A DNA stretch of 64,000 nt from Jeotgalibacillus marinus (GTDB taxonomy: Bacteria > Bacillota > Bacilli > Bacillales > Jeotgalibacillaceae), in assembly GCF_040801915.1 (NCBI RefSeq), contig NZ_JBFMIA010000010.1:1-64000 (forward strand). The letters run 5' to 3'. The translations under genes were made by a program, and so were the position numbers. Each line of letters opens with the position of its first letter. Within the stretch, counting starts at the first letter, position 1. Positions 17,131-26,499 of the stretch are shown here, piece after piece. The notes under the pieces are model-generated. The model saw nothing but the letters and a program-made list of their open reading frames with translations, ran no database searches and was not told the DNA's origin.

Positions 17131-18510
17131 ATGTCACATCAAACGAAAGCCATTGTTCAGGGGTCATTGGATGCACTGTTGGAAAATAAGTTGTTTTTAC
17201 CAGATTTGCAAGCGGATGCGAGAGAGCAGGCATTTACTTCGTTAGGTGCGATCCTTTCAACCCCAAATAAAATACATAAATCCTTTATCAGAATGCCATT
17301 AGAAGGTGGGAAGGTTGTGCGAATTCCTGCTTTTCGCGTTCATCATAATGATGCGCTTGGCCCATATAAGGGAGGAATTCGTTTTCATGAATCGGTCAAT
17401 GAAGAAGAGGTCATCAATCTTGCTTTTTTAATGACATTGAAAAATGCACTTCATGGTGTCCCGTTTGGTGGAGGAAAAGGTGGGATTGTTTTAAACCCGC
17501 GTGACTACTCAGTGAAAGAATTAAATGTTCTATCCAAAAAATATGTTCAGTATTTTGCTGATGCTTTAGGTCCTGATAAAGATATTCCCGCGCCGGATGT
17601 AGGTTCAGGTGAACGTGAAATGGACTGGATGATGGCGGAGTATAAGAGCATTAAACCAGGTCAACCTTACCGAGGTAGTTTTACGGGGAAAAGTGTGATC
17701 AATGGTGGTTCGCTTGGTCGTAGGGAAGCAACCGGAAAAGGCGTCTATTTTACATTGCGCTATATGCTCCACGATTTCTTAAATGATCAAGAGGATGTTC
17801 TTACGAAGAATCAAAATGGATTTGCTAAAAAGGCATTAGCTGCAGCAAATCGTCCACTTACAGTTGCTGTTCAAGGATTCGGAAACGTCGGATCTGTTAC
17901 GGCTCTTGAAGCCTATTCATGTAAGCATCTGCAAAATAAAGTTGTCGCGGTAAGTGATAGAAATGTAACGTTATTTAACGCGGATGGCCTAGATATTCCA
18001 GCCCTTGTGAATTTCACAGCGACGAATAAAGGTGATTTGCCGACAACAGAAGAGCAACTTGAAAAGTGTGGGATGAAAGCCAACATTCAAGACCGAAATG
18101 ATCTACTATATCTTGAGGTGGACGTGCTCATGCTTGCCGCTTTAGAATCTCAAATACACAAAGATAATATGGATAAAATAAAAGCAAGTATTATTGTAGA
18201 AGGGGCCAACGCACCAGTCACAGCAGAAGCGGACCAATTTTTTAATGACAAAGGAGCCATTATTATCCCTGATATTCTTGCTAATGCAGGCGGGGTAATT
18301 GTCTCGTATTTTGAATGGCTTCAAGGACGCGAAACACAATTTTACAGTGAAGACGAAGTGTTTGTTATGCTATTCAAACAAATGAAAGCCACGATGGATA
18401 CGATCTTACCGAAGTTTTTCGACGACCCATTCCCATTAAGACAAACTTGCTACATCCATTCTGTCATGAAATTATCTACGGTTTTATACAAGCAAGGAAA
18501 GTTGTATTAA
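17131..18510 (+). CDS. Glu/Leu/Phe/Val dehydrogenase family protein (probable glutamate dehydrogenase)
   Basis: 459 residues. The catalytic domain carries the family signature GPYKGGIRFHESVNEEEVIN and the substrate/catalytic lysine segment VPFGGGKGGIVLNPRDYS; the aspartate in IPAPDVGSGEREMDWM is also conserved. The Rossmann domain is seen at VAVQGFGNVGSVTALEA. Reaction: reversible oxidative deamination of an amino acid, most likely glutamate, with NAD(P). It is longer than RocG (~424) with insertions around FLNDQEDVLTKNQNGFAKKA and in the C-terminal third. Monocistronic with its own terminator. Cofactor and exact substrate are not certain. Confidence 0.85.
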   Translation: MSHQTKAIVQGSLDALLENKLFLPDLQADAREQAFTSLGAILSTPNKIHKSFIRMPLEGGKVVRIPAFRVHHNDALGPYKGGIRFHESVNEEEVINLAFLMTLKNALHGVPFGGGKGGIVLNPRDYSVKELNVLSKKYVQYFADALGPDKDIPAPDVGSGEREMDWMMAEYKSIKPGQPYRGSFTGKSVINGGSLGRREATGKGVYFTLRYMLHDFLNDQEDVLTKNQNGFAKKALAAANRPLTVAVQGFGNVGSVTALEAYSCKHLQNKVVAVSDRNVTLFNADGLDIPALVNFTATNKGDLPTTEEQLEKCGMKANIQDRNDLLYLEVDVLMLAALESQIHKDNMDKIKASIIVEGANAPVTAEADQFFNDKGAIIIPDILANAGGVIVSYFEWLQGRETQFYSEDEVFVMLFKQMKATMDTILPKFFDDPFPLRQTCYIHSVMKLSTVLYKQGKLY

Positions 18511-18511
18511 A

Positions 18512-18566
18512 AAACGGCCAGCTGTTCGACAAGTTTAACCTTGTTCGAATAGATGGCCGCTTTTAT
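18512..18566 (+). terminator. Terminator after glutamate dehydrogenase
   Basis: Long imperfect stem: CGGCCAGCTGTTCGACAAG / CTTGTTCGAATAGATGGCCG with loop TTTAAC, followed by CTTTTATG. Confidence 0.85.
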
Positions 18567-18967
18567 GTCTGAAAAGGGGAGCGAACCTAATGCTTTTACG
18601 TATATTTTAGCCTTTGTGGCAAAAGAAGAAGTAAGAATTCTCCAATCATCCAATAGAGGCTGTAATGACATCGTACTAGTAATAAGAAGACGACCTAAAC
18701 GACCGAAAATTTGAAATGATTTCCATTAAAAATTCCTCCTGATACGTAACATGCAATCCTTTTCAAAATCCTTCTATTTTTTTAAAAAACTACAGTAGGT
18801 AGTTGTTGGTATTTTCTGAAATTTCATTTACCTAGTAATATATCGATGATAGACTAAACAATAAAAAGGGGGATTCTTGATGAATGGATTAGGGAGAAAG
18901 TACAAATGAATGTTAAATACTTAAGAAGAAACAATTAGATCGGTACTTTTAGAGGAGGTTTCTGTGT
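18567..18967. other. Intergenic region with possible broken small gene
   Basis: About 400 bases. On the minus strand TCAGGAGGAATTTTTA precedes an ATG near 18727, but the frame closes after 16 codons. A second frame reads GRLLITSTMSLQPLLDDWRI, then LTSSFATKAKIYVKALGS, so a frameshifted small gene is possible. Two very short plus-strand ORFs (18880 and 18906) are not supported. GGAGG lies before ATG 18968. Confidence 0.3.
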
Positions 18968-19981
18968 ATGATTTATTATCCAACATTAAGGAGTGGTGGA
19001 ACGATTGGGGTTACAGCTCCATCTTCTGGTGTGCCGACAAGTTTACATGAGATCGTCAAGCAATCCGTTTCAAAGATGGAGGAACGAGGGTTCACGGTTG
19101 TTTGTGGAGAGACGGTGTGGACACAGCACAAGGCTAAATCTTCTTCTGCAAAAAAACGTGGGCATGAGTTTAATGAGATGATGAAGGATCAATCAATTGA
19201 CTTTATTATTCCTCCTTGGGGCGGGGAATTGTCAATCGAAATGCTTGAATACGTAGACTTTAAAAAAATGAACAAAAAATGGATTCTAGGTTATTCAGAT
19301 ACAAGTGTGTTGTTGCTCGCGATCACCTTAAAAACAGGGCTTGCTGCAGCTCATGGTACAAATTTAGTTGATTTGAGAGGGGATTTTTGGGACGAAACAA
19401 CAGCGAAATGGATAGAAGTGCTTTCGACTAGAAATGGTGAATCGATCTCTCAGTATTCGTCTGAAAAATATCAACAGAAATGGGATTTTGAAAACTCTTC
19501 ACCTTGCGTGTTTCATTTAACAGAGCAAACGAAGTGGAAAACGATTTCTGGGCAACCTGAACAAATGGAAGGCCGACTACTAGGTGGATGTATCGATGTG
19601 ATCCGTCATTTAGTTGGGACTCCTTACGGCGATGTGAAACAATTTAGAGAACAGTACACAACAGGTGAGCCGATTATCTGGTTCTTAGAGAATGGTGAGT
19701 TGTCGACCACTGATCTACGTCGTTCACTTGTTCAAATGAAGCTAGCCGGTTGGTTTGATAACTGTGCGGGAATTTTATTTGGGCGTAGTGAAGCCAACAC
19801 ACCTGTGGATAATTATCTGGTGGAAGATGTGTATCAGGATTTGTTTGAAGAGTTGGGGATTCCGATTGTTTATGACATTGATTGTGGACACCAACCACCA
19901 CAAATCATGTTTATTAACGGTGCAGTTGCTGAAGTGGAGGTAGTTGAAGGGACAGGAAAAGTGGTGCAGTGGTTTAAATAG
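18968..19981 (+). CDS. S66 peptidase (LD-carboxypeptidase / MccF-like)
   Basis: 337-residue serine peptidase of the S66 family. Nucleophile Ser lies in GYSDTSVLLLAITLKTGLAA, Glu in IIWFLENGELSTTDL and His in YDIDCGHQPPQIMFING, giving the Ser-Glu-His triad. Members either trim L,D-dipeptide ends of muropeptides (LdcA) or, as MccF, cleave amide bonds in toxic aminoacyl-nucleotides and confer self-protection. The loop around GEL (SSDLRRSL-like) and the length favour the MccF-like branch, but this is a weak inference. AGAGGAGG precedes the ATG. Confidence 0.85.
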   Translation: MIYYPTLRSGGTIGVTAPSSGVPTSLHEIVKQSVSKMEERGFTVVCGETVWTQHKAKSSSAKKRGHEFNEMMKDQSIDFIIPPWGGELSIEMLEYVDFKKMNKKWILGYSDTSVLLLAITLKTGLAAAHGTNLVDLRGDFWDETTAKWIEVLSTRNGESISQYSSEKYQQKWDFENSSPCVFHLTEQTKWKTISGQPEQMEGRLLGGCIDVIRHLVGTPYGDVKQFREQYTTGEPIIWFLENGELSTTDLRRSLVQMKLAGWFDNCAGILFGRSEANTPVDNYLVEDVYQDLFEELGIPIVYDIDCGHQPPQIMFINGAVAEVEVVEGTGKVVQWFK

Positions 19982-20170
19982 AGATGGTGGAGAAGATAGG
20001 AATGGATGAAGTGTGGATAATAAGTGGACGAGTTTCATACCATCGCAGTGAGCCGGGATAAAATTCGCTGAAATCTTATTGTGGATTGTGAATAAGAACG
20101 TTGATAAATAATGGAACTTATCGTTATGTATCTTCGTACTTTAGTAAAGACCCACTTTAGGAGTGATCTT

Positions 20171-20668
20171 ATGTATACGAATCGACCAGTTATTCAAGTG
20201 AAAAAAACACTGTTTGAACGACTTTTTAACATGGTTGCAATCGTAGCGTTTTTTGCATGGATGGTGTATTTGGTAGTGGACTGGGCGTCGATTCCAGAAC
20301 GAATTCCGTCCCACTTTAATGCTCTTGGGGAACCCGATGGTTGGTCGAGTCGAGGATTCATTGGGGTGATCCTGTTCATTGGGCTGATCCAATGGATAGG
20401 CCTTTCGATTTTGGAGCGTTATCCACATGTGTATAACTATCTTCATTTAACAGAAGAAAATGCAGAGTGGCAGTATAAAAATGCAATAATGATGATCAAT
20501 GTGCTGAAGAATTCAATCATTCTTTTCTTCATTTTTATCTCATGGCAAAGTATACAGGTGGCAACAGGTGCAGCAGATGGGCTGGGTAAGGAGTTCTTGT
20601 TTATCTTTTTAGTTGTTATCTTAGGAAGTAGCGCATTTTTCTTGTTAAGATCTGTTCGTAAAAGGTAA
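20171..20668 (+). CDS. DUF1648 membrane protein
   Basis: 165 residues. ATG 20171 is used because TAGGAGTG precedes it; the longer frame from 20111 has no site. The signature IPERIPSHFNALGEPDGWSS after the first membrane helix is the DUF1648 motif. Three further hydrophobic helices follow (~70-90, 118-138, 140-160). DUF1648 also forms the N-terminus of SdpI, the immunity/signal protein against SDP toxin, and of relatives with unknown roles. This protein lacks the SdpI C-terminal half. Confidence 0.75.
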   Translation: MYTNRPVIQVKKTLFERLFNMVAIVAFFAWMVYLVVDWASIPERIPSHFNALGEPDGWSSRGFIGVILFIGLIQWIGLSILERYPHVYNYLHLTEENAEWQYKNAIMMINVLKNSIILFFIFISWQSIQVATGAADGLGKEFLFIFLVVILGSSAFFLLRSVRKR

Positions 20669-20745
20669 AAATGGAAAAAGTTTGTTTTCTAAAAGTAATC
20701 GTTTACAATAAACATAAGATAAATAATAGAAGGGGTTGGACTGCG

Positions 20746-20850
20746 GTGTTTTTCGGTGGGAGCTATGTCCCGAGTTGGTTTTACATTGTTGCGGGTGTTG
20801 TGATGATTGGTTTTATGCTATTGGTGTATTGGTGGACGGACAAAGATTAA
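20746..20850 (+). CDS. Small single-pass membrane protein (34 aa)
   Basis: GTG start after AGAAGGGG. Reads VFFGGSYVPSWFYIVAGVVM, then IGFMLLVYWWTDKD. One long hydrophobic helix with an aromatic-rich end and an acidic C-terminus. It sits between two other membrane-protein genes on the same strand with short gaps. Coding status is plausible but based only on ribosome site and composition. Confidence 0.45.
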   Translation: MFFGGSYVPSWFYIVAGVVMIGFMLLVYWWTDKD

Positions 20851-20872
20851 CGCTTAGAAATGAGGCTATGTG

Positions 20873-21154
20873 ATGACCCCATTTACTTTAACGGTAGTGT
20901 ATGTGATCTTCTTAATCATTGCTATCTTAGTTATGATAAAAAAGCGAAAAAAATTGAATGTTAATGCTGGATTCAAGAGCTACGTGTCGTCTCTATGCTG
21001 GTTTGCCATTTCAGTTATTGTGTTTACTAGTGCACTATCTGGTAAACATGGTAGCATTTTAAGTTGGAGCATGATCACTATTTTATTGGTGGTTAGTATT
21101 TATTTCTCAAGATATTTGCCTAGAACAAATAAGAAGAGTAGGGAGAGAAGCTGA
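20873..21154 (+). CDS. Small three-helix membrane protein
   Basis: 93 residues with three hydrophobic helices (TLTVVYVIFLIIAILVMI, SLCWFAISVIVFTSAL, MITILLVVSIYFSRYL) separated by basic loops (KKRKKLN; RTNKKSRERS at the C-terminus). GAGG at 20862 favours ATG 20873 over an adjacent GTG. No family recognised. Likely co-transcribed with the two membrane-protein genes upstream, and the terminator overlaps its 3' end. Confidence 0.6.
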   Translation: MTPFTLTVVYVIFLIIAILVMIKKRKKLNVNAGFKSYVSSLCWFAISVIVFTSALSGKHGSILSWSMITILLVVSIYFSRYLPRTNKKSRERS

Positions 21155-21169
21155 TTTCTCTCTTTTTTT
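21143..21169 (+). terminator. Terminator overlapping a stop codon
   Basis: GAGAGAA (21143-21149) / TTCTCTC (21156-21162) followed by seven T; the TGA stop of the upstream gene lies in the loop. Confidence 0.75.
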
Positions 21170-21232
21170 GTGCTGAAAATGTAGAAGCTGTAGAACACCG
21201 CTTTCGTGTGGAAGGAACCGTAACTTTTACTT

Positions 21233-21263
21233 CAAAAAAAAGAGGAGCTTGACAGCTCCCCTC
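21233..21263 (-). terminator. Terminator of the cyclophilin gene
   Basis: Read on the minus strand: GAGGGGAGCTGTCAAGCTCCTC followed by eight or more T (the A run at 21233-21241). Ten bases after the ppiB stop codon. Confidence 0.85.
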
Positions 21264-21273
21264 GCAATAACAA

Positions 21274-21708
21274 TTACTCTGAAACTCTGATTGAGTTAAT
21301 TCCTGCACCTTGATCCATAGTAAGTGCATGTTCTAAGCCTTCAGTAACTTTACCAAAAACAGTATGAACGCCGTTTAGGTGAGGCTGTGGTTCATGTACA
21401 ACGAAAAATTGGCTGCCACCAGTATTTTTACCAGCATGCGCCATTGATAAAGAACCGGCAACATGTGTATGAGGGTTTCCAGCCGTTTCACATTTAATTG
21501 TGTAACCTGGACCACCAGTACCGTTTTTGCTTGGGCAGCCACCTTGGCTTACAAAACCCGGAATAACTCGGTGGAAGTTAAGTCCATCATAAAAGCCTTC
21601 GTTCGCTAGTTTTTCAAAGTTAGCTACTGTGTCAGGTGCTTCTTCTGGGTACAGTTCAATTTTCATTTTATTACCGTCTGTTAAATCAATGATTCCTGTT
21701 TTAGTCAT
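21274..21708 (-). CDS. ppiB: Peptidyl-prolyl cis-trans isomerase, cyclophilin type
   Basis: 144-residue cytoplasmic cyclophilin that speeds proline isomerisation during protein folding. Family motifs are intact: catalytic Arg in FHRVIPGFVSQGG, the GGPGYTIKCE strand, SLSMAHAGKNTGGSQFFV, and PHLNGVHTVFGKVTEG. ATG 21708 is chosen because AAAGGAGTG lies 8 bases upstream; a longer frame starts at 21750 without a site. Matches the size of B. subtilis PpiB (143). Confidence 0.95.
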   Translation of the reverse strand: MTKTGIIDLTDGNKMKIELYPEEAPDTVANFEKLANEGFYDGLNFHRVIPGFVSQGGCPSKNGTGGPGYTIKCETAGNPHTHVAGSLSMAHAGKNTGGSQFFVVHEPQPHLNGVHTVFGKVTEGLEHALTMDQGAGINSIRVSE

Positions 21709-22001
21709 TAAAAAAACACTCCTTTGTGTAAGTAAGTTTTCGCTATTCATTTTACCATGCTTTTAGTTGGATGGAAAAGAAAGAGTATTGATTGGTTGAA
21801 TCAAGTACCTAAGTACTTTTTTACTCAACCCTCAAACCCTCAACTATTTACATAGGGAAGAGGTACATCGCCTCCCACAAACATTTTACTTCTCCTATGT
21901 TAATTTCAAACATTTTATTGACTATTATGTTCATTTATTTCATAATATTCTTTATTAAGTGATTATTTTGAACAATTTTATATTGATAAGGAATGAGTGC
22001 G

Positions 22002-22766
22002 ATGACACCCTCACAAAGACGAAAGGACATCACTTCTCATGTTCATGCCACAGGAAAAGTAGATATCGAACAACTAAGTGAAATGTTTCATGTTTCACCG
22101 ATGACCGTTCGCAGAGACCTTGTTCTATTAGAACAAGATGGAAAACTGATCCGAACGCATGGAGGAGCCGTTTCCCCTCGTTCACTGACGTTAGAAACAC
22201 CATTTATAAGTAAAGAAACAAAACATGTGACTGAAAAAAGGGCTATTTCAAAGAAAGCTGTCCAAATGATCCCTGAAGGAGCTAGTATTTTACTCGATTC
22301 GGGAACGACGACCCTTGAGCTGGCAAGACACTTGGTTAACCGTAAGGATCTCACGGTCATTACAAATGATATAAACCTTGCTAGTGAAATGGTCAATTCC
22401 GCCCTGCATGTGATTGTGACTGGGGGTGATCTTCAAAACAATGTAGGGGCATTACTCGGTGCTCAAACACAGGAATTCCTCAGATCCATCCATGTCGACC
22501 GCTTCTTTCTAGGAGCTCATGCAATCGATTTACATGCAGGTGTAACTTCACCGACTTTAGAAAAATCCATGGTAAAGAAGCTGATGATGGAAGCGGCAGA
22601 AGAAACTTGGCTGTTGGCAGATTCAAGCAAAATCCATCATAAAGCTTTTAGCAAAGTGTGCGCGTTACAAGACTTGGATGGCTTTATCACAGATGACCGA
22701 GTAAGCAAAGAAGAGGTTCGGCTCATCGAACAGCAGGTCAAGACATTTTTCGTTGAAGGAGGGTAA
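22002..22766 (+). CDS. DeoR family repressor of the sugar-acid operon
   Basis: 254-residue regulator. Residues 1-55 form the DeoR helix-turn-helix (SQRRKDITSHVHATGKVDIE, QLSEMFHVSPMTVRRDLVLL). The sensor domain follows, with the phosphosugar-binding DSGTTTLELARHL, VITNDINLAS and VIVTGGDL motifs and the C-terminal LLADSSKIHHKAFSKV. ATG 22002 has AAGGA about 8 bases upstream; ATG 21993 lies too close to it. Six bases separate it from the kinase gene, so it probably represses its own operon until a phosphorylated intermediate builds up. Confidence 0.88.
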   Translation: MTPSQRRKDITSHVHATGKVDIEQLSEMFHVSPMTVRRDLVLLEQDGKLIRTHGGAVSPRSLTLETPFISKETKHVTEKRAISKKAVQMIPEGASILLDSGTTTLELARHLVNRKDLTVITNDINLASEMVNSALHVIVTGGDLQNNVGALLGAQTQEFLRSIHVDRFFLGAHAIDLHAGVTSPTLEKSMVKKLMMEAAEETWLLADSSKIHHKAFSKVCALQDLDGFITDDRVSKEEVRLIEQQVKTFFVEGG

Positions 22767-22771
22767 CGAAT

Positions 22772-24082
22772 ATGATTGGTGTGATCGCCGATGATCTTAC
22801 TGGAGCGAACGCAACGGGTGTGAGATTGACGAAACAAGGATTCAAAACGGCGACAGTGGTCCGTTACACGCCATTACCTGAAAAGGGACTGTATGATGCG
22901 ATCTGTATTGATACTGACAGTCGCTATGCACTCGTACCCATTTGCCAACGACGAGTAAAGGAGGCTGTCAATAACTTAAAACAACAAGGTGTTTCCGTGT
23001 TTTGTAAGAGGATTGATAGTACCGTCAGAGGGCACTTTGGTTATGAGATCGATTCGATGCTAGAGGCGATGGGGGAACATTCAGTTGCCATCGTTTGTCC
23101 CTCTTTTCCGAAGTCAGGACGAGTTTCAACAGGTGGTTATCTACTCGTAGAAGGTGTCCCTTTACAAGAAACGGATGTAGCTAGGGATCCAGTCAAGCCA
23201 TTAACTGAATCTTATGTACCGACTATTATTGAAGATCAAAGTAAACATGCTGTAGAGCATATTCCCTTATCCATTGTTCTTGAAGGGACAGATAGAATCG
23301 CAACGACGATCAAAGAACTTACCGATAGGGGGGTTCGAATCATTTCTATTGATGCAGTAACAGATGAAGAAATTGATCAAATTGCCATCGCAATGACTAT
23401 GGTTCACAACAAGACATTGTTTCCTTGTGATCCTGGTCCCCTGACAGCTTCTTACTCTCGTGAAACCATTCAACAGCAAGTAAGTATGAGTAAAATTGTT
23501 GTGACTGTCGGAAGTGCTACAGCCATGACTGGAAGACAACTTGACTATTTATATACAAAATCACACATCACCCCAGTCTACGTAGAGGCAAAAAAACTTG
23601 CTACTTACAATGAAAGCTGGGATCAAGAAATAGAACGGTCTGTTGGCGAAGCTCTTGAAAAGGTGAAAACAGAGGATGTCCTTGTCATCACAACCTACGT
23701 ACCCGGTGCGAAGAGAGTAGATCTCAAAAACCTAGCGAAGGATGAAAATACTTCAGAGGATGCTCTGGCAAAGCGTATTACCGATGGACTTGCAAAAATA
23801 ACAAGAAAATTGATCGAACGATCGCCGCATAAGATTGAAGGGTGTTTTTCAAGCGGCGGAGATGTAACCGCTTCTGTTTGTGCGGTAAGTGGAGCTTCAG
23901 GAATACACCTCGAAGATGAAGTGATTCCCCTTGCCGCTTACGGTCAATTCATCGGTGGTCATTTTGATGGGATGTCTGTCGTCACAAAAGGTGGTCTCGT
24001 TGGGGATAAGAAGGCCATTTATGATTGTGTAAAACTGTTAAAAAATAAAATTTCGCAATATAGAAAGGAGAAAATTGTATGA
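22772..24082 (+). CDS. dtnK: Four-carbon acid sugar kinase (DUF1537)
   Basis: 436-residue kinase of the DUF1537 family. N-terminal substrate domain begins IGVIADDLTGANATGVRLTK; the nucleotide domain contains GSATAMTGRQLD and the late Gly-rich motif CFSSGGDVTASVC, then GGHFDGMSVVTKGGLVGD. Paired with a PdxA2 and a permease, it is expected to phosphorylate D-threonate or D-erythronate at O4. Its stop overlaps the pdxA2 start by 4 bases (ATGA). GGAGGGTAACG lies before its ATG. Which stereoisomer is used cannot be told. Confidence 0.85.
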   Translation: MIGVIADDLTGANATGVRLTKQGFKTATVVRYTPLPEKGLYDAICIDTDSRYALVPICQRRVKEAVNNLKQQGVSVFCKRIDSTVRGHFGYEIDSMLEAMGEHSVAIVCPSFPKSGRVSTGGYLLVEGVPLQETDVARDPVKPLTESYVPTIIEDQSKHAVEHIPLSIVLEGTDRIATTIKELTDRGVRIISIDAVTDEEIDQIAIAMTMVHNKTLFPCDPGPLTASYSRETIQQQVSMSKIVVTVGSATAMTGRQLDYLYTKSHITPVYVEAKKLATYNESWDQEIERSVGEALEKVKTEDVLVITTYVPGAKRVDLKNLAKDENTSEDALAKRITDGLAKITRKLIERSPHKIEGCFSSGGDVTASVCAVSGASGIHLEDEVIPLAAYGQFIGGHFDGMSVVTKGGLVGDKKAIYDCVKLLKNKISQYRKEKIV

Positions 24083-25098
24083 CTGTAAAGATAGTAAAAC
24101 CGATCATTGCCATTCCTATGGGGGACCCAGCAGGTGTCGGACCAGAAATTACTGTAGGCGCTTTAAGTAAAAAAGAGATTTACGAACAATCACGTCCAAT
24201 CGTCGTCGGCCATAAAGAAGTTTTACAAAAAGCAATCGAAATCATGGATGTTAGCCTTACGTTAAATGAAGTCGCTTGTCCCGAAGAAGGTACCTATGAA
24301 TTCGGTGTAATTGACGTTATTCATGTTCCTGGTTTGATCGTAGAAGATGTTCAGTTCGGTGAAGTTCAAGCCCAATGTGGACAGGCTGCGTTTGATTACA
24401 TTTACAAAACGGTCGAACTTGCCAACGCTGGTGATGTCCATGTCATGGCTACGACACCGATCAATAAAGAATCATTGAAGGCAGCAGAAGTTCCTTTTAT
24501 CGGACATACAGAAATGCTTGAGGCACTTACGAATACGGATGACCCACTAACGATGTTCCAAGTTCATAATATGAGAATCTTTTTCCTAACACGTCATCTT
24601 AGTGTGAAAGATGCGATTGACCAGGTGACAAAAGAGCGAGTTCGTGACTATTTAAACCGATGTGACAAAGCTCTCCAACGTTTAGGTGTAGAAAACCGTA
24701 AATTTGCAGTAGCTGGTTTGAATCCTCATGCAGGAGAAGGTGGATTATTTGGTCGCGAGGAAATCGATGAACTAAACCCTGGAATTGAACTTGCACAAAA
24801 GGATGGAATCGATGTAGCGGGACCTGTTCCGGCAGATTCAGTCTTCCATCATGCGTTGAATGGAAAATTTGATGCTGTTCTTTCCCTTTACCATGATCAA
24901 GGTCACATTGCAGCAAAAATGACCGATTTTGAACGAACCATTTCTATCACGAATGGCCTTCCGTTCCTGCGCACATCAGTAGATCACGGAACCGCATTCG
25001 ACATTGCTGGTAAAGGAATCGCGAGCACGGTAAGCATGGAAGAATGCATCAAACTAGCAGCAAAATATGCATCACAATTCACTCGTGCCACCGTGTAA
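24079..25098 (+). CDS. pdxA2: 4-phospho-D-threonate/erythronate dehydrogenase (PdxA2)
   Basis: 339-residue PdxA-type oxidoreductase. Motifs: PIIAIPMGDPAGVGPEI, metal ligands in FIGHTEMLEAL, GLNPHAGEGGLFGREE and SLYHDQGHIAAKM, and the closing DHGTAFDIAGKG. Genuine pyridoxine PdxA sits with other B6 genes; here the enzyme is fused by overlap to a DUF1537 kinase, the context of PdxA2. It is expected to oxidise the 4-phosphorylated acid, which then loses CO2 to give dihydroxyacetone phosphate. Confidence 0.88.
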   Translation: MTVKIVKPIIAIPMGDPAGVGPEITVGALSKKEIYEQSRPIVVGHKEVLQKAIEIMDVSLTLNEVACPEEGTYEFGVIDVIHVPGLIVEDVQFGEVQAQCGQAAFDYIYKTVELANAGDVHVMATTPINKESLKAAEVPFIGHTEMLEALTNTDDPLTMFQVHNMRIFFLTRHLSVKDAIDQVTKERVRDYLNRCDKALQRLGVENRKFAVAGLNPHAGEGGLFGREEIDELNPGIELAQKDGIDVAGPVPADSVFHHALNGKFDAVLSLYHDQGHIAAKMTDFERTISITNGLPFLRTSVDHGTAFDIAGKGIASTVSMEECIKLAAKYASQFTRATV

Positions 25099-25128
25099 AA
25101 AACGATTATGCGATAGGGGGACAATAAC

Positions 25129-26499
25129 ATGGATGTATCTGGAGCACAAATGATATTCGGTCTAGTTCTCGGTGTTTTTGTACTTATCTTTCTAGTGTTA
25201 CGGACAAAAATTCATGTCTTTTTAGCATTGATCATCGCGGCATCCATCACCGGTATAGTCGGGGGTATGAAAGCCCCTGATGTTGTCGATGCGATTACTA
25301 CTGGTTTTGGGGGTACTTTAGGATCAATTGGTATCGTCATCGGTTTTGGTGTAATGATGGGTCGCATTTTAGAAGTATCAGGCGCAGCAGAACGATTAGC
25401 ATACAGTTTCATCAAGTGGTTAGGGCAACGAAAAGAGGAATGGGCAATGGCGATAACAGGTTACGTTGTCTCGATCCCTATCTTTGTAGACTCCGCTTTT
25501 GTTATTTTAACCCCTCTTGCGAAAGCATTATCAAAAAAGACAGGCAAATCAGTTATAGCGCTTGGAGTAGCCTTGGGTGTCGGTTTAGCAGTTACACACC
25601 ACGCTGTCCCTCCTACTCCAGGACCTCTCGGGGTTGCAGGGATTTTCGGTGTGGATGTCGGATTAATGATTCTTACTGGTTTAATTCTTTCAGTACCACT
25701 GATCATCGTTGGTGTTTATTATGCAAAATGGCTCGGCAAAAGAATCTATCAACTCCCTGATGAAGACGGTCAAGGGTTTGTCAGACCTGAAGAACCTCAG
25801 ACATTGGAAGAATACTATGAGATGCAAGAAAAGAAGGAACTACCGTCATTACTTCGTTCGTCATTACCAATCGTCGTGCCAATTGTTTTGATCTTCTTGA
25901 ACACTACAATTGCAGCTATAGGGCTAGAAGGTGGCGTTTATGATATCATCGCATTTTTAGGCGCACCAATTATCGCCGTTGGCATTGGCTTGGTCTTTGC
26001 CATCTACGGATTATATAATCATGTAAAACAATCAACTGCAATCGATCGCATGGAAGAAGGAATTAAAGATGCTGGAATCATTCTTCTTGTAACAGGTGCT
26101 GGAGGTGCGTTGGGTAATGTTTTGAGAGAAAGTGGTGCAGGCGATTACATCGCACAGCAGATTGCTCAAACGGCCCTGCCAGCCATTCTACTACCATTCG
26201 TCATTGCCAGTGTCGTTCGCCTGATTCAAGGTAGTGGTACGGTTGCAATGATTACTGGTGCTTCCATTTCCGCACCGATTTTAGTAGGTTTGGATGTCAA
26301 CATGGTCCTCGCCGCTCAGGCAGCAACCCTCGGCGCAATGGTATTTTCTTATTTCAATGACAGCCTATTCTGGGTCGTAAACCGTATGTTAGGAATAAAG
26401 AATGTAAAAGAACAAATGATTACTTGGTCTATACCTACCACACTAGTATGGGCTGCCTCACTTGTATTACTTCTACTCGCAAACGTGATAGTAGGTTGA
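25129..26499 (+). CDS. GntP family sugar-acid:H+ symporter
   Basis: 456-residue permease with 12-14 hydrophobic helices. GntP-family features include GFGGTLGSIGIVIGFGVMMG, HHAVPPTPGPLGVAGIFGVD, GAGGALGNVLRESGAGDYIA and SVVRLIQGSGTVAMITGA. It ends the operon whose kinase and dehydrogenase handle four-carbon sugar acids, so the cargo is probably D-threonate or D-erythronate rather than gluconate. GGGGGACAA precedes the ATG. No clear terminator follows. Confidence 0.88.
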   Translation: MDVSGAQMIFGLVLGVFVLIFLVLRTKIHVFLALIIAASITGIVGGMKAPDVVDAITTGFGGTLGSIGIVIGFGVMMGRILEVSGAAERLAYSFIKWLGQRKEEWAMAITGYVVSIPIFVDSAFVILTPLAKALSKKTGKSVIALGVALGVGLAVTHHAVPPTPGPLGVAGIFGVDVGLMILTGLILSVPLIIVGVYYAKWLGKRIYQLPDEDGQGFVRPEEPQTLEEYYEMQEKKELPSLLRSSLPIVVPIVLIFLNTTIAAIGLEGGVYDIIAFLGAPIIAVGIGLVFAIYGLYNHVKQSTAIDRMEEGIKDAGIILLVTGAGGALGNVLRESGAGDYIAQQIAQTALPAILLPFVIASVVRLIQGSGTVAMITGASISAPILVGLDVNMVLAAQAATLGAMVFSYFNDSLFWVVNRMLGIKNVKEQMITWSIPTTLVWAASLVLLLLANVIVG

